DNA of 64,000 nucleotides from Bellilinea sp. (GTDB taxonomy: Bacteria > Chloroflexota > Anaerolineae > Anaerolineales > Anaerolineaceae), in assembly GCA_026003615.1 (NCBI GenBank), contig BPHQ01000002.1:248001-312000 (forward strand), written 5' to 3'. The notes below the pieces were generated by a model. It was given only the letters and a program-made list of their open reading frames with translations, was not told the DNA's origin and did no database searches. Every line of letters starts with the position of its first letter. Positions within the stretch are counted from its first letter, which is position 1. The position numbers and the translations under genes were made by a program. Shown here piece after piece: positions 57,603 to 64,000 of this stretch.

Positions 57603-58610
57603 TCACCCGCGATTGAACAAAGACCGGCCAGAACGTAATTCCTTCTCATAGGTATGAAATTCTTCTTCAACCCGCATACCTGCTTGTTCGTAGAGACGAA
57701 GCGCACCAGTCAGGTTGTCACTGTCCACCCCCAAACCGGCGGAAGTTAATCCCAAGGAGTAAAAGGTATAGAACGATGTGAGCAGCAGGGCTAACCCTAA
57801 GCCCCGCTTACGCCAGGGGCGGCGCACACCCAGAATATTCACCCATCCCTGCCGGGCATCTTCAACTGTTCCAATTGAATTGAAACAAACACCGGCCACT
57901 TCCTCGCCATCCATAGCCAGAAAACTATTGTTCAAATCCACAAAAGGATCATTCTGCAAGTAGTAAGCCATTCGACGATAGAAAGATTCAAAATCTTCGC
58001 CTTCCTGTACAAATCCCCAGTGATCTTTAAAAGAATCATGGTCAGCAAAAATTCCCAGGCGAAGGTCCTTTTCATCTACAAGTCGTCGTATTTGAATTCC
58101 TGTTGGCACAAGAGGTGTTTGCGGCGGTTGATTGAAATCAATCCGCATCCGATAAAACGTGCGGATGTGGTGATACCCTTGTCTTTCATACAACCGTTTG
58201 GCACGTTCATTCCGCGCCATAATGCTGCTGTGAATGACCACCTGCGCATCGGCTGGGGCAAGCGGTAAACTTTCCTGGGCGCGCTGTTCAAACCACTGAA
58301 CGATCATGGTTCCAATTCCCTTACCCCAATCCCGTGGGTGAACTGCACCAAAACCAAACAATCTCACGTGTGGTTGACCTCGATCCCAAAACTCCGCATA
58401 TCCAACCAGCCGTTCTTCATCGTCCAGGAATAAGCGGATATCCGTCTCTGGATTGAAACCCGGATAATTTAATTCCGCCTGCAATTCCTCCTCCGTGGTC
58501 ATCGGCTTGCCGTTGATGGCTGCCTGTGCAGAGTTCAATAAATTCACAACCTCACCAAGGTAACTATGGTCAAATGGTCGAACTTGTAGGGAAATTTTCT
58601 CGCGCATCAT
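57603..58610 (-). CDS. Tandem GNAT-domain acetyltransferase
   Basis: A 335-residue protein with two GNAT domains, as in mycothiol-synthase-like proteins. Domain 1 (about 8-160) has AVHPRDWGKGIGTMIVQWF and KRLYERQGY; domain 2 (about 172-325) has GVRRPWRKRGLGLALLL and GALRLYEQAGM. Both acetyl-CoA loops (Q/R-x-x-G-x-G) appear intact or nearly so. Substrate unknown. First base after the next gene's stop codon, so tightly linked to the upstream GNAT gene. Confidence 0.85.
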   Translation of the reverse strand: MMREKISLQVRPFDHSYLGEVVNLLNSAQAAINGKPMTTEEELQAELNYPGFNPETDIRLFLDDEERLVGYAEFWDRGQPHVRLFGFGAVHPRDWGKGIGTMIVQWFEQRAQESLPLAPADAQVVIHSSIMARNERAKRLYERQGYHHIRTFYRMRIDFNQPPQTPLVPTGIQIRRLVDEKDLRLGIFADHDSFKDHWGFVQEGEDFESFYRRMAYYLQNDPFVDLNNSFLAMDGEEVAGVCFNSIGTVEDARQGWVNILGVRRPWRKRGLGLALLLTSFYTFYSLGLTSAGLGVDSDNLTGALRLYEQAGMRVEEEFHTYEKELRSGRSLFNRG

Positions 58611-59177
58611 TTATTCCTTTTCAATCATTGATTTTTGGAGTTCTTCCCATTCCGAGCGTAGAACACCCATGAAAATTAAATCCCAGCGTTTGCCAGCCTT
58701 TAACAAAGCGGACGGCAATCGGCCTTCTTCCTTAAAGCCGCATTTTTTATAGGATGCGTAACCGCGTTGATTGAAATCGAACACATTGAGTGTCACTCGT
58801 TGTAAATTCAAAATCGTAAAAGCATAACGCAGCAACACTCGCATAGCATCTGTGCCATAACCTTTGCCCCAAAACTCACGTTCGCCGATGCCAATACCAA
58901 CCCACGCATTTCGGCTGACCCAATCAATGCCATTCAGGTCAATCAACCCAATCTTTTGGTCGTCCTCCAACCGTTGGATGATGTAGAAATGCATGGAGTC
59001 GATTTCTTTTTCCAGAAATTCTCTCACTTGTTTGGGATTATAACGGGCAGCACTTTCCGAGTTTAGCAACCGTTGAAATTCACTATCCCGATCCCACTCC
59101 GAAATTAACCGCGGGTCCTCTTCAACATCCACAGCAACCAGACGAACCAGATTACCTGTTAACAAATCTCCTTCCAT
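58611..59177 (-). CDS. GNAT acetyltransferase, RimJ/RimL-like
   Basis: A 188-residue protein: GNLVRLVAVD at the start, GIGIGEREFWGKGYGTDAM for the acetyl-CoA loop and NQRGYASYKKCGF after it. This pattern is that of RimJ/RimL-like or spermidine-like acetyltransferases. ATG at 59177 has GAGGAA 9 bases upstream. It adjoins a related gene at 59183. Confidence 0.85.
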   Translation of the reverse strand: MEGDLLTGNLVRLVAVDVEEDPRLISEWDRDSEFQRLLNSESAARYNPKQVREFLEKEIDSMHFYIIQRLEDDQKIGLIDLNGIDWVSRNAWVGIGIGEREFWGKGYGTDAMRVLLRYAFTILNLQRVTLNVFDFNQRGYASYKKCGFKEEGRLPSALLKAGKRWDLIFMGVLRSEWEELQKSMIEKE

Positions 59178-59182
59178 AGCGC

Positions 59183-59758
59183 TTATTCCTCCGAATAGAT
59201 TATTTGCCAGTCCGATTGAGGCATCCCAACGATGATTCGATCCCAATATCGGTTCTGGTAATAGACCATCAGGCGCTGGCGTACATATACCCGCATCCCC
59301 AATCCTTGAAGAGCATGGAAAATTTGAGGCTGGAATTCACCCGTACTGCTGGCAACCAGCGCCATATCCAGCTCTTCGAAAACATAACGCAACCCCATTT
59401 TGGCTGCTTCTGGCAAGTACATCGCCTCTAAGGATTCCTCTCCGATCAACACCTTCATCCACGCCATCCGGTTCGACCACGAAACCCACGGCAATTCCAC
59501 AACACCGATGAATTTCGTATTCTCACGTAATCGAATGGCAAACAGGAAGGCATCACGGCTTTCCGCGCAGCGTTTTAATTGCTCTTCCCGTTTCTTTTTC
59601 ACCTGAAAAGCAGAAAGAGGATGCGCCTCAGAGTAGAGCATGGATCCCCAGGTGTAGTGCCAACGGCGGGTAAAGCCCGCCTCCACTACCGCGTCCTTAT
59701 CAGGGTCATAAGGTTCCAACAACAACGATTGTGACTCAAACAATTGGGTTTTGAACAT
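59183..59758 (-). CDS. GNAT-like protein with degenerate acetyl-CoA loop
   Basis: A 191-residue protein with the overall layout of its neighbour (LFESQSLLLEPYDPDKDA at the start; WMKVLIGEESLEAMYLPEAAKMGLRYVF where motif A should be). The Gly-rich acetyl-CoA loop is replaced by EESLEAMYLPEA, so activity is doubtful. ATG at 59758 has GGAGAA at the right distance. It may be an inactive or re-purposed paralog. Confidence 0.6.
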   Translation of the reverse strand: MFKTQLFESQSLLLEPYDPDKDAVVEAGFTRRWHYTWGSMLYSEAHPLSAFQVKKKREEQLKRCAESRDAFLFAIRLRENTKFIGVVELPWVSWSNRMAWMKVLIGEESLEAMYLPEAAKMGLRYVFEELDMALVASSTGEFQPQIFHALQGLGMRVYVRQRLMVYYQNRYWDRIIVGMPQSDWQIIYSEE

Positions 59759-59777
59759 TGATATTCTCCAAAGTAAA

Positions 59778-60359
59778 TTATTCCAAAATCCACACCGCTT
59801 CCGCATCCATCCGATTTGGATCAAGGATGGGAGTCTTTGCACGTTTAATCAACCAGACCTTCTCCCTGTCAGCCATCAGGATTTCGCAAGCGGATAGTTT
59901 TTCAAGATGCTTTTGCCAGTCTCGCAGAAATGGGGTGAAATCCGCGATCGTTCTTTCGCACACGAGCATCAAACGGTGAAAGACGCCCGCCAACCCATCC
60001 CGTAGCAATTGCTCCAACGCCAGCCGTTTTTGAACATCGGATGAAGCTATATCCACATACACCCCAACCAGATTTGAAATCTGGCCCATCTGGCAAATCG
60101 CCATCAGACCGCTTTGCAAGCAGCGCTTTGCACTTCGGCTATATGGTTGACCAATCGGTAAGTTGCCTGAGACATACATAGCCAACGAAGGAGGTGTTCC
60201 GAATTTTTCTCGGTTCATATAATCCACACGATAAGATCCGTTGCGCATGAAAACTTCAAACACGGTTGACTCCATAGGTGATTGCAAATCTTTCTTTCCA
60301 AAGGACAATGGCTTTCCGGTAGACACTATTGGTTCGGAGTGATGAGTTTTCTTCACCAT
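59778..60359 (-). CDS. Hypothetical protein with faint resolvase-fold resemblance
   Basis: A 193-residue soluble protein. Basic N-terminal 30 residues, then a block from about 88 that reads AMYVSGNLPIGQPYS, VGVYVDIASSD, LEQLLRDGLAG and DFTPFLRDWQKHLEKL. The order of elements recalls a serine-recombinase catalytic domain, but the usual catalytic Ser/Arg pattern is not conserved. No function assigned. Start ATG at 60359 has GGAGGTG upstream. It is the first gene of the GNAT operon, behind a structured leader. Confidence 0.6.
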   Translation of the reverse strand: MVKKTHHSEPIVSTGKPLSFGKKDLQSPMESTVFEVFMRNGSYRVDYMNREKFGTPPSLAMYVSGNLPIGQPYSRSAKRCLQSGLMAICQMGQISNLVGVYVDIASSDVQKRLALEQLLRDGLAGVFHRLMLVCERTIADFTPFLRDWQKHLEKLSACEILMADREKVWLIKRAKTPILDPNRMDAEAVWILE

Positions 60360-60383
60360 GACAACACCTCCTGATAACAGTAC

Positions 60384-60420
60384 GAAAAAAAAAGCCACGG
60401 GGTTTTCTTTTCCCGCGGCT
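60384..60420 (-). terminator. Second terminator in the leader of the 60359 gene
   Basis: Minus strand AGCCGCGGG (60420-60412) pairs with CCCGTGGCT (60401-60393) and is followed by nine T. It lies 25 bases before the ATG at 60359. Confidence 0.8.
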
Positions 60421-60449
60421 GGACTGAACCAAATTACATTGAAAAACAA

Positions 60450-60482
60450 ACAGCCACGGGATCGGCGTGCTCCCGTGGCTGT
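60450..60482 (-). terminator. First terminator in the leader of the 60359 gene
   Basis: Perfect 11-base stem ACAGCCACGGG / CCCGTGGCTGT (60482-60472 with 60460-60450, minus strand) followed by TTGTTTTTC. Its arms are nearly the same as those of the second terminator. Confidence 0.8.
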
Positions 60483-60505
60483 CGGTGTTTTATAATTCTT
60501 TCAAA

Positions 60506-60604
60506 TTACCGGGCAACAGGCGCACTCCGAGAAGGTACATAAGCAACCCCACCGCTGACGGCAAGCAGGCTGCTGAAGGTATAAACGACGTAAATTTCTA
60601 CCAT
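60506..60604 (-). CDS. 32-codon ORF, candidate leader peptide or small membrane protein
   Basis: ATG at 60604 to TAA at 60508-60506. The peptide has a hydrophobic first half (VEIYVVYTFSSLLAVSGG) and a Pro/Ser/Arg end (SAPVAR). AAAGGA lies about 10 bases before the ATG. It stands alone between a promoter and a strong terminator. No single amino acid is strongly enriched, so a classical amino-acid attenuator is not indicated. Confidence 0.5.
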   Translation of the reverse strand: MVEIYVVYTFSSLLAVSGGVAYVPSRSAPVAR

Positions 60605-60620
60605 CTCGTGTGCATCCTTT

Positions 60621-60637
60621 CTGTAAAATAATTACAG
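60621..60637 (-). promoter_or_regulatory. Palindrome at the predicted transcription start
   Basis: CTGTAA-AATAA-TTACAG, perfect 6-base arms with a 5-base spacer. It begins 4 bases after the -10 box, covering the expected start site; a repressor bound here would block initiation. Confidence 0.5.
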
Positions 60638-60641
60638 TCAA

Positions 60642-60671
60642 ATCCTATCATAGTGCTTCAAAATCTGTCAA
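60642..60671 (-). promoter_or_regulatory. Promoter of the small-ORF leader
   Basis: Minus strand TTGACA (60671-60666), 18-base spacer, TAGGAT (60647-60642). Divergent from the degV promoter. Confidence 0.6.
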
Positions 60672-60709
60672 GGTTTTAAGAAAGAATTAATCTTTATGGT
60701 TTTTTCAAA

Positions 60710-60738
60710 TTGAATAATCTGCTGAGGCATGCTACAAT
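60710..60738 (+). promoter_or_regulatory. Promoter of degV
   Basis: TTGAAT (60710-60715), 17-base spacer, TACAAT (60733-60738); the ATG follows about 30 bases later. Confidence 0.65.
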
Positions 60739-60770
60739 TCTCTCAAACCACCTCTCTGGAAAGGGATATG

Positions 60771-61628
60771 ATGAGTAATGTCATTGTAATTACCGACAGC
60801 AGCGCCTATTTACCCCCCTTTCAAACCGATTCTTTACCAGTGGAGGTGATCCCTCTTTATTTAACCTGGGAGGGAAATTCTTATGCCGACGGTATTGATC
60901 TCCAACCAGAGGATTTTTTCCGTCGTCTGTCTCGGTCATCTGAAATGCCGCGCACATCGCAAATTCCCCTGCAAACCTTCCTGAACGTTTACCACCGCTG
61001 GCTGGAAAAAGGCTACGACATCCTCAGTATTCATATCTCCAGCAAGGTTTCCGGCACGGTGACAGCTGCCATACAGGCAGCCCGCGAATTGGCTACCGAC
61101 AAAATTCGCGTATTTGATTCGCTTACTGGCGCAGCCGCAATGGCCTTTCAGGTGGTAGAAGCGGCGCGAGCTGCCGCACAGGGTGCAACACTGGCGGAAT
61201 GCGAACGAATCGCTCGTAAAATTCGCGATGCCAGTCATACCTATTTCATTCCCGGCACACTGGAATTTTTGCACCGCGGCGGACGCATCGGCGGGGCAGC
61301 TGCGTTACTGGGGTCTGCTTTGAAAATCCACCCCATCCTGGAAACTCGCAATGGTGTTATTGAATCCTGCGAAAAAGTTCGCACCATGAGCCGAGCCATG
61401 CAGCGGATGGTGGATTTGATGGAGAAAAGAGTGGGAAATTGTGGCCGCATCATGGCAGCCAGCCTGTATGCAGACCTTCCTGAGCTGGCCGAAACGTTAC
61501 TCAATCTCGTCAAGCAGAGATTGGGAAATCGTCTTCATCAAACCTGGTTTTCCACGATCAGCCCGGTAATAGGTGCCCACATTGGGCCCGGCGCTGTTGG
61601 TATGGCTTTCACCTGTCATCAGGACTAG
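60771..61628 (+). CDS. DegV family protein (fatty-acid binding, FakB-like)
   Basis: A 285-residue protein with the DegV signatures: VITDSSAYLPP at the start, ISSKVSGTVTAA (about 95), and GTLEFLHRGGRIGGAAALLG (about 165-185), then GAHIGPGAVGMAF near the end, which contact the lipid carboxylate. DegV/FakB proteins carry fatty acids to a kinase in species that have FakA; no fakA is seen here. Two adjacent ATG codons (60768, 60771); the second is better spaced from AAGGG. Confidence 0.92.
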   Translation: MSNVIVITDSSAYLPPFQTDSLPVEVIPLYLTWEGNSYADGIDLQPEDFFRRLSRSSEMPRTSQIPLQTFLNVYHRWLEKGYDILSIHISSKVSGTVTAAIQAARELATDKIRVFDSLTGAAAMAFQVVEAARAAAQGATLAECERIARKIRDASHTYFIPGTLEFLHRGGRIGGAAALLGSALKIHPILETRNGVIESCEKVRTMSRAMQRMVDLMEKRVGNCGRIMAASLYADLPELAETLLNLVKQRLGNRLHQTWFSTISPVIGAHIGPGAVGMAFTCHQD

Positions 61629-61653
61629 TTTTTTCACACAGGAGGTTTCAGCA

Positions 61654-62028
61654 ATGATCACGCTGCTCCTTATTTTGGCTCTAATCATTGCAGTCATTGC
61701 GGTCATTTTTGCTTTACAAAATACTGCCGCTGTCAGTGTCAGTTTTTTCGTTTGGCAATTTAATCAATCGCTCGCGTTGGTTTTATTGCTGGCCGCATTC
61801 GTCGGTGTGATCATCGGTTTGCTGACCATATTACCCGGCTCTATCCGTACCCGCTGGCAGCTGGCTGCACGCAATAAAAAAATCGCCTCTCTGGAAAAAG
61901 AGATTGAAGACCTGAAGGAGAAATTAGCCAGCGCAGAGCAGCGTTTGCAGACTCTACAAACAATCCCGCCCGCTAATCAGATTGAAACATCCCCCGCCGC
62001 CAACACCTCGATGGATCAACCTGAATAG
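61654..62028 (+). CDS. LapA-domain membrane protein
   Basis: A 124-residue protein: two membrane helices (about 3-22 and 38-60) joined by VSVSFFVWQFNQS, the pattern of LapA/DUF1049 proteins, then a coiled coil (IASLEKEIEDLKEKLASAEQ) and a Pro/Thr/Ser tail. Function in non-LPS bacteria unknown. RBS GGAGGTTTCAG. It follows degV by 25 bases. Confidence 0.85.
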   Translation: MITLLLILALIIAVIAVIFALQNTAAVSVSFFVWQFNQSLALVLLLAAFVGVIIGLLTILPGSIRTRWQLAARNKKIASLEKEIEDLKEKLASAEQRLQTLQTIPPANQIETSPAANTSMDQPE

Positions 62029-62031
62029 CCG

Positions 62032-62445
62032 CTACCCGGCAGTTTCTTTCTCGAGGCTCAAAACAAATTCCAAAAAGCAGGAATTGAGCGGCGAACGACT
62101 CCTTCGAAAAGCAGCCATCAAGCCGATCAATTTGCGCTGAATGCCGTATTTTTGATCGAACAGGCGGTTAACCTGTTTGATTTTTTCTTCATCGCGGAGA
62201 ACTTTGCCTCGCGCAGGAATAAAATCGCCAAGGGGATTCCCGCGCACATCACTGGGAGCAATCAATGCCCGTCCGTTGGCGCGGATGCGTTTTGCCTTAC
62301 CGGACTGCTCCTGGGTATATACATACAGACGGTCATCATGCCAGACAAACCACACGGGTGTCGAAACAGCCTGGCCATTCTTGCGGAACGTGGTCAGGTT
62401 AATAAATTGCCCGGTTTCAAGCCAATCAAGTTTTTGATCCTTCAT
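62032..62445 (-). CDS. PPOX-class F420-dependent oxidoreductase-like protein
   Basis: A 137-residue split-beta-barrel flavin/F420-binding protein: INLTTFRKNGQAVSTPVWFVWHDD at the start (in part), VYTQEQSGKAKRIRANGRALIAP-type middle and GNPLGDFIPARGKVL. The pattern fits the F420-dependent group of the PPOX superfamily. Which cofactor is used cannot be fixed from sequence alone. Convergent with the LapA gene, 3 bases apart. Confidence 0.8.
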   Translation of the reverse strand: MKDQKLDWLETGQFINLTTFRKNGQAVSTPVWFVWHDDRLYVYTQEQSGKAKRIRANGRALIAPSDVRGNPLGDFIPARGKVLRDEEKIKQVNRLFDQKYGIQRKLIGLMAAFRRSRSPLNSCFLEFVLSLEKETAG

Positions 62446-62766
62446 GGTTCTCTCTCAAAAGATTTCATTACTTTCATAAAATAGCCGTAACTCTTAAGAA
62501 GTGTTACGGATCTTGATCGTGTAAAACAACATTAGTCCGGGAAAGTGATTTTACTAACATTACAAGTGCAGCCTGACTTGCACCACACCGCATCCGGTAG
62601 GGTAAAGGTTATTGGTGCAGTCGAGAAGGAAATCTTCCGACCGGATGCCCCAAAAAATCGTACCCGAACTTGAGGGAAAGTGCAGGAGGGGGCAAGAGAT
62701 TGCCACGCTCGACGCGCTCACTGGCAATGACATGTTCACGAATACCCCGGATTTTCGATATTCCAA
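62446..62766. other. 321-base stretch without a clear gene
   Basis: Holds the inverted repeat CCGTAAC-N11-GTTACGG (62485-62509), 40 bases upstream of the PPOX gene and possibly its operator or a terminator for the minus strand, and a dispersed-repeat-like segment at about 62680-62735. Short open frames on both strands over 62560-62772 look like repeat translation, not genes. Confidence 0.5.
62691..62730. repeat. Dispersed-repeat-like palindromic segment
   Basis: ATTGCCA (62699-62705) and TGGCAAT (62722-62728) flank a GC-rich centre, within GGCAAGAGATTGCCACGCTC and onward to GCAATGACA. This resembles a short interspersed repeat common in many environmental bacterial genomes. Only one copy is seen in the window. 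Confidence 0.5.
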
Positions 62767-63686
62767 ATTCAAGTTGCTACCAAAGGAAGTTGATGGAAAC
62801 AGCCAGGACGAAGAGAGCGACTTTGAGTTCGAAGCCGCGAGCGGTCACAGCATGAATGGATTTAGGCAGCAGCCGCTCAAGCAAGCTGCCGGTGGTTTCA
62901 ACGACTTTGCGAACTGAGGCTTGGAGGTAAGTAAAGAAAGGCGGCAATGGACGATGCGAATTCGTTTTGCGCATGGGCAAGAGTTCGACACCGGCTTCGC
63001 GCAGGACATCCTCGACCAGGTAATCATTATAGGCTTTGTCACCAGTCAGCCAGGCAGCGGCCGGGACATCGAAATCGTACTGGCGCAGGGCAGCCGTGTC
63101 GCTCATTGCGCCCGGCGCCAGAAAGAATTCCACTGGCTGCCCATTTTCCGTGACCAGAATATGCACTCGCACGCCGTAGAAGAAGCGTTTTTTGCTGGCG
63201 ATGTAACCTCGCCAGGCTTCACCTTGATAGATTTTACAGTGTGGAATGCGAATATTATCGCACACTGCAATCGGATAACTATCCAGCACATAGGTGGAAT
63301 GCTCATTCAACTGTTGCCAGTGTTTGCCCAACGACCGAAACAGGCTCAAAAACAAGTCGGCGATGCGATGCAGCCGCCGATTGAAACGACTGCGGCTCAA
63401 CATGCGTGGCATATACCCATACTCGCACAAAAATTGGCAACTCAACCGAAAATTACCTCGAAAGTACAACATGGCAACAATAGCCGCCGTCATCACTTCC
63501 GCATCTTTCATCCGACTTTGCTTATCTTCCACATGATGAAGTGCTTTCAAAAGGTCATCACACAGGCAAAAAATGAGTACAATTTGAGTGTCCATGCGAT
63601 CCTCCGGTGGAGTCTTGGTTTTTTGCACCTCAACTTTACCAGATTTCGCATGGACTTTTCTCTCCTCTCTTGGTGGCAACTTGGGT
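62767..63686 (-). mobile_element. IS982-family insertion sequence
   Basis: About 920 bases bounded by imperfect inverted repeats: CAAGTTGCTACCAA (62770-62783) on the left and TTGGTGGCAACTTG (63670-63683) on the right. It carries one transposase gene on the minus strand whose stop codon lies inside the left repeat. No clear target-site duplication was found, so the boundaries are uncertain by a few bases or the insertion is old. Confidence 0.75.
62777..63595 (-). CDS. IS982-family transposase
   Basis: A 272-residue DDE transposase. Helical N-terminal part with AEVMTAAIVAMLYFRGNFRLS and SRSRFNRRLHRI; catalytic acids are visible in VLDSYPIAVCDN (Asp), TGDKAYNDY (Asp) and VETTGSLLERLLPK (Glu). 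Frame is intact and length is normal for the family. The ATG at 63595 starts MDTQIVLIF; further upstream codons are open but not needed. Confidence 0.88.
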   Translation of the reverse strand: MDTQIVLIFCLCDDLLKALHHVEDKQSRMKDAEVMTAAIVAMLYFRGNFRLSCQFLCEYGYMPRMLSRSRFNRRLHRIADLFLSLFRSLGKHWQQLNEHSTYVLDSYPIAVCDNIRIPHCKIYQGEAWRGYIASKKRFFYGVRVHILVTENGQPVEFFLAPGAMSDTAALRQYDFDVPAAAWLTGDKAYNDYLVEDVLREAGVELLPMRKTNSHRPLPPFFTYLQASVRKVVETTGSLLERLLPKSIHAVTARGFELKVALFVLAVSINFLW

Positions 63687-63797
63687 TAAATAATAATCTT
63701 CTCAGCAGATGAAATCAATTTGAACAACACTCAAAGATTAGACAAAATGGATTGTGAAGAAAAGAACGATATGACATTCGTCATGACTTTCTTCACT

Positions 63798-63851
63798 TTG
63801 CACGCTTCCCACGACGGACTATGATAAAGGTGATACAAGTTGTTATAACTT
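63798..63851 (+). promoter_or_regulatory. Promoter and palindrome before the helix-turn-helix gene
   Basis: TTGCAC (63798-63803), 16-base spacer, TATGAT (63820-63825), then AAGTT-GTTAT-AACTT (63837-63851) just after the expected start site, a possible autoregulatory operator. An ATGAC-ATTC-GTCAT repeat lies upstream at 63771-63784. The gap 63687-63797 otherwise shows no gene. Confidence 0.5.
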
Positions 63852-63864
63852 TTTATATCAAACT

Positions 63865-64000
63865 ATGGAAGAATTACTCACTACTCGTCAGGTTCAGGAA
63901 CTACTCAAGGTTGATCGAATTACCATTTACCGCATGCTGCAGGATGGGCGGTTGAGGGGAGTCAAGATTGGTCAACAATGGCGCTTTCCGCGCGGTAATG
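63865..64000 (+). CDS. Excisionase/MerR-like helix-turn-helix protein, N-terminal part
   Basis: Cut by the right edge; 45 residues visible. LLTTRQVQELLKVDRITIYR is a winged helix-turn-helix of the excisionase/DNA-binding-domain family, followed by MLQDGRLRGVKIGQQWRFPR, where the wing and the Arg-Phe pair of this family are seen. Such domains occur alone or in front of sensor domains; the remainder is outside the window. Confidence 0.75.
   Translation, partial: MEELLTTRQVQELLKVDRITIYRMLQDGRLRGVKIGQQWRFPRGN

Noticed and set aside
62560-62772. Small gene of 70 codons on the minus strand next to the insertion sequence
   Set aside because: Its sequence is translation of the dispersed repeat and it overlaps the inverted repeat; no ribosome-binding site.
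62750-63700. Target-site duplication around the insertion sequence
   Set aside because: Flanks GATATTCCAA and TAAATAATAA do not match.

Overview
The window looks like a chromosomal core segment from a member of the Chloroflexota, most likely class Anaerolineae. This is inferred from the combination of a two-NuoM complex I, an F-type ATP synthase split into sectors, an archaeal-type prolyl-tRNA synthetase, a MazG protein with a YabN-like methylase domain, an rpoB gene without rpoC beside it, and DUF4097/SHOCT-type stress proteins. No 16S gene or other formal taxonomic marker is present, so the assignment is an inference. Base composition is moderate and coding density is very high, with many stop/start overlaps of the ATGA type.

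Layout. Positions 1-11090, mostly plus strand: the 3' end of a CCA-adding enzyme gene, a GNAT acetyltransferase, a minus-strand lipoprotein/methyltransferase pair, a second (divergent) EF-G, a small unknown gene, a MazG-like pyrophosphohydrolase, a LOG-family protein, proS, a HEAT-repeat protein, then rpsO and pnp. Positions 11155-24258, minus strand: nuoA-H-J-K-L-M-M-N, then atpI/Z-atpB-atpE-atpF, then murE. Only membrane-sector genes of complex I and ATP synthase are here; the soluble arms (nuoBCDEFGI; atpA, G, D, C) are not in the window. Positions 24372-26771, minus: a three-gene envelope-type operon (DUF4097 beta-structure protein, SHOCT-like membrane protein, membrane protein). Positions 27036-28889, plus: tryptophanase and a DUF3887-type lipoprotein.

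Positions 28890-56111 form one long minus-strand run. Read 5' to 3' it is rpoB; str operon rpsL-rpsG-fusA-tuf-rpsJ; S10 operon rplC-D-W-B-rpsS-rplV-rpsC-rplP-rpmC-rpsQ; spc operon rplN-X-E-rpsN-rpsH-rplF-R-rpsE-rpmD-rplO-secY-adk-map-rpmJ; alpha operon rpsM-K-D-rpoA-rplQ; then truA-rplM-rpsI and mazG. Two usual members are missing from their usual places: rpoC after rpoB and infA before rpmJ.

Positions 56266-60604, minus: a metallophosphoesterase, a HAD hydrolase, three GNAT-type genes and an unknown protein, preceded by a compact regulatory unit (promoter, palindrome at the predicted start site, 32-codon ORF, two tandem terminators whose arms can exchange partners). Positions 60771-62028, plus: degV and a LapA-domain protein. 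The right end is accessory: an F420/PPOX-type flavin protein, a dispersed-repeat remnant, an IS982-family insertion sequence and the start of a helix-turn-helix gene cut by the window edge.

How the genes work together: transcription core (rpoA, rpoB), ribosome assembly, protein export (secY), N-terminal methionine removal (map), adenylate balance (adk), tRNA charging and modification (proS, truA, cca), RNA turnover (pnp), and the proton-translocating membrane sectors of respiration and ATP synthesis. The most unusual points are the membrane-sector-only bioenergetic cluster with a b-delta fusion and a NuoM lacking the TM7 lysine, the repeat-containing insert in RpoB, and the attenuator-like unit at 60359-60671.
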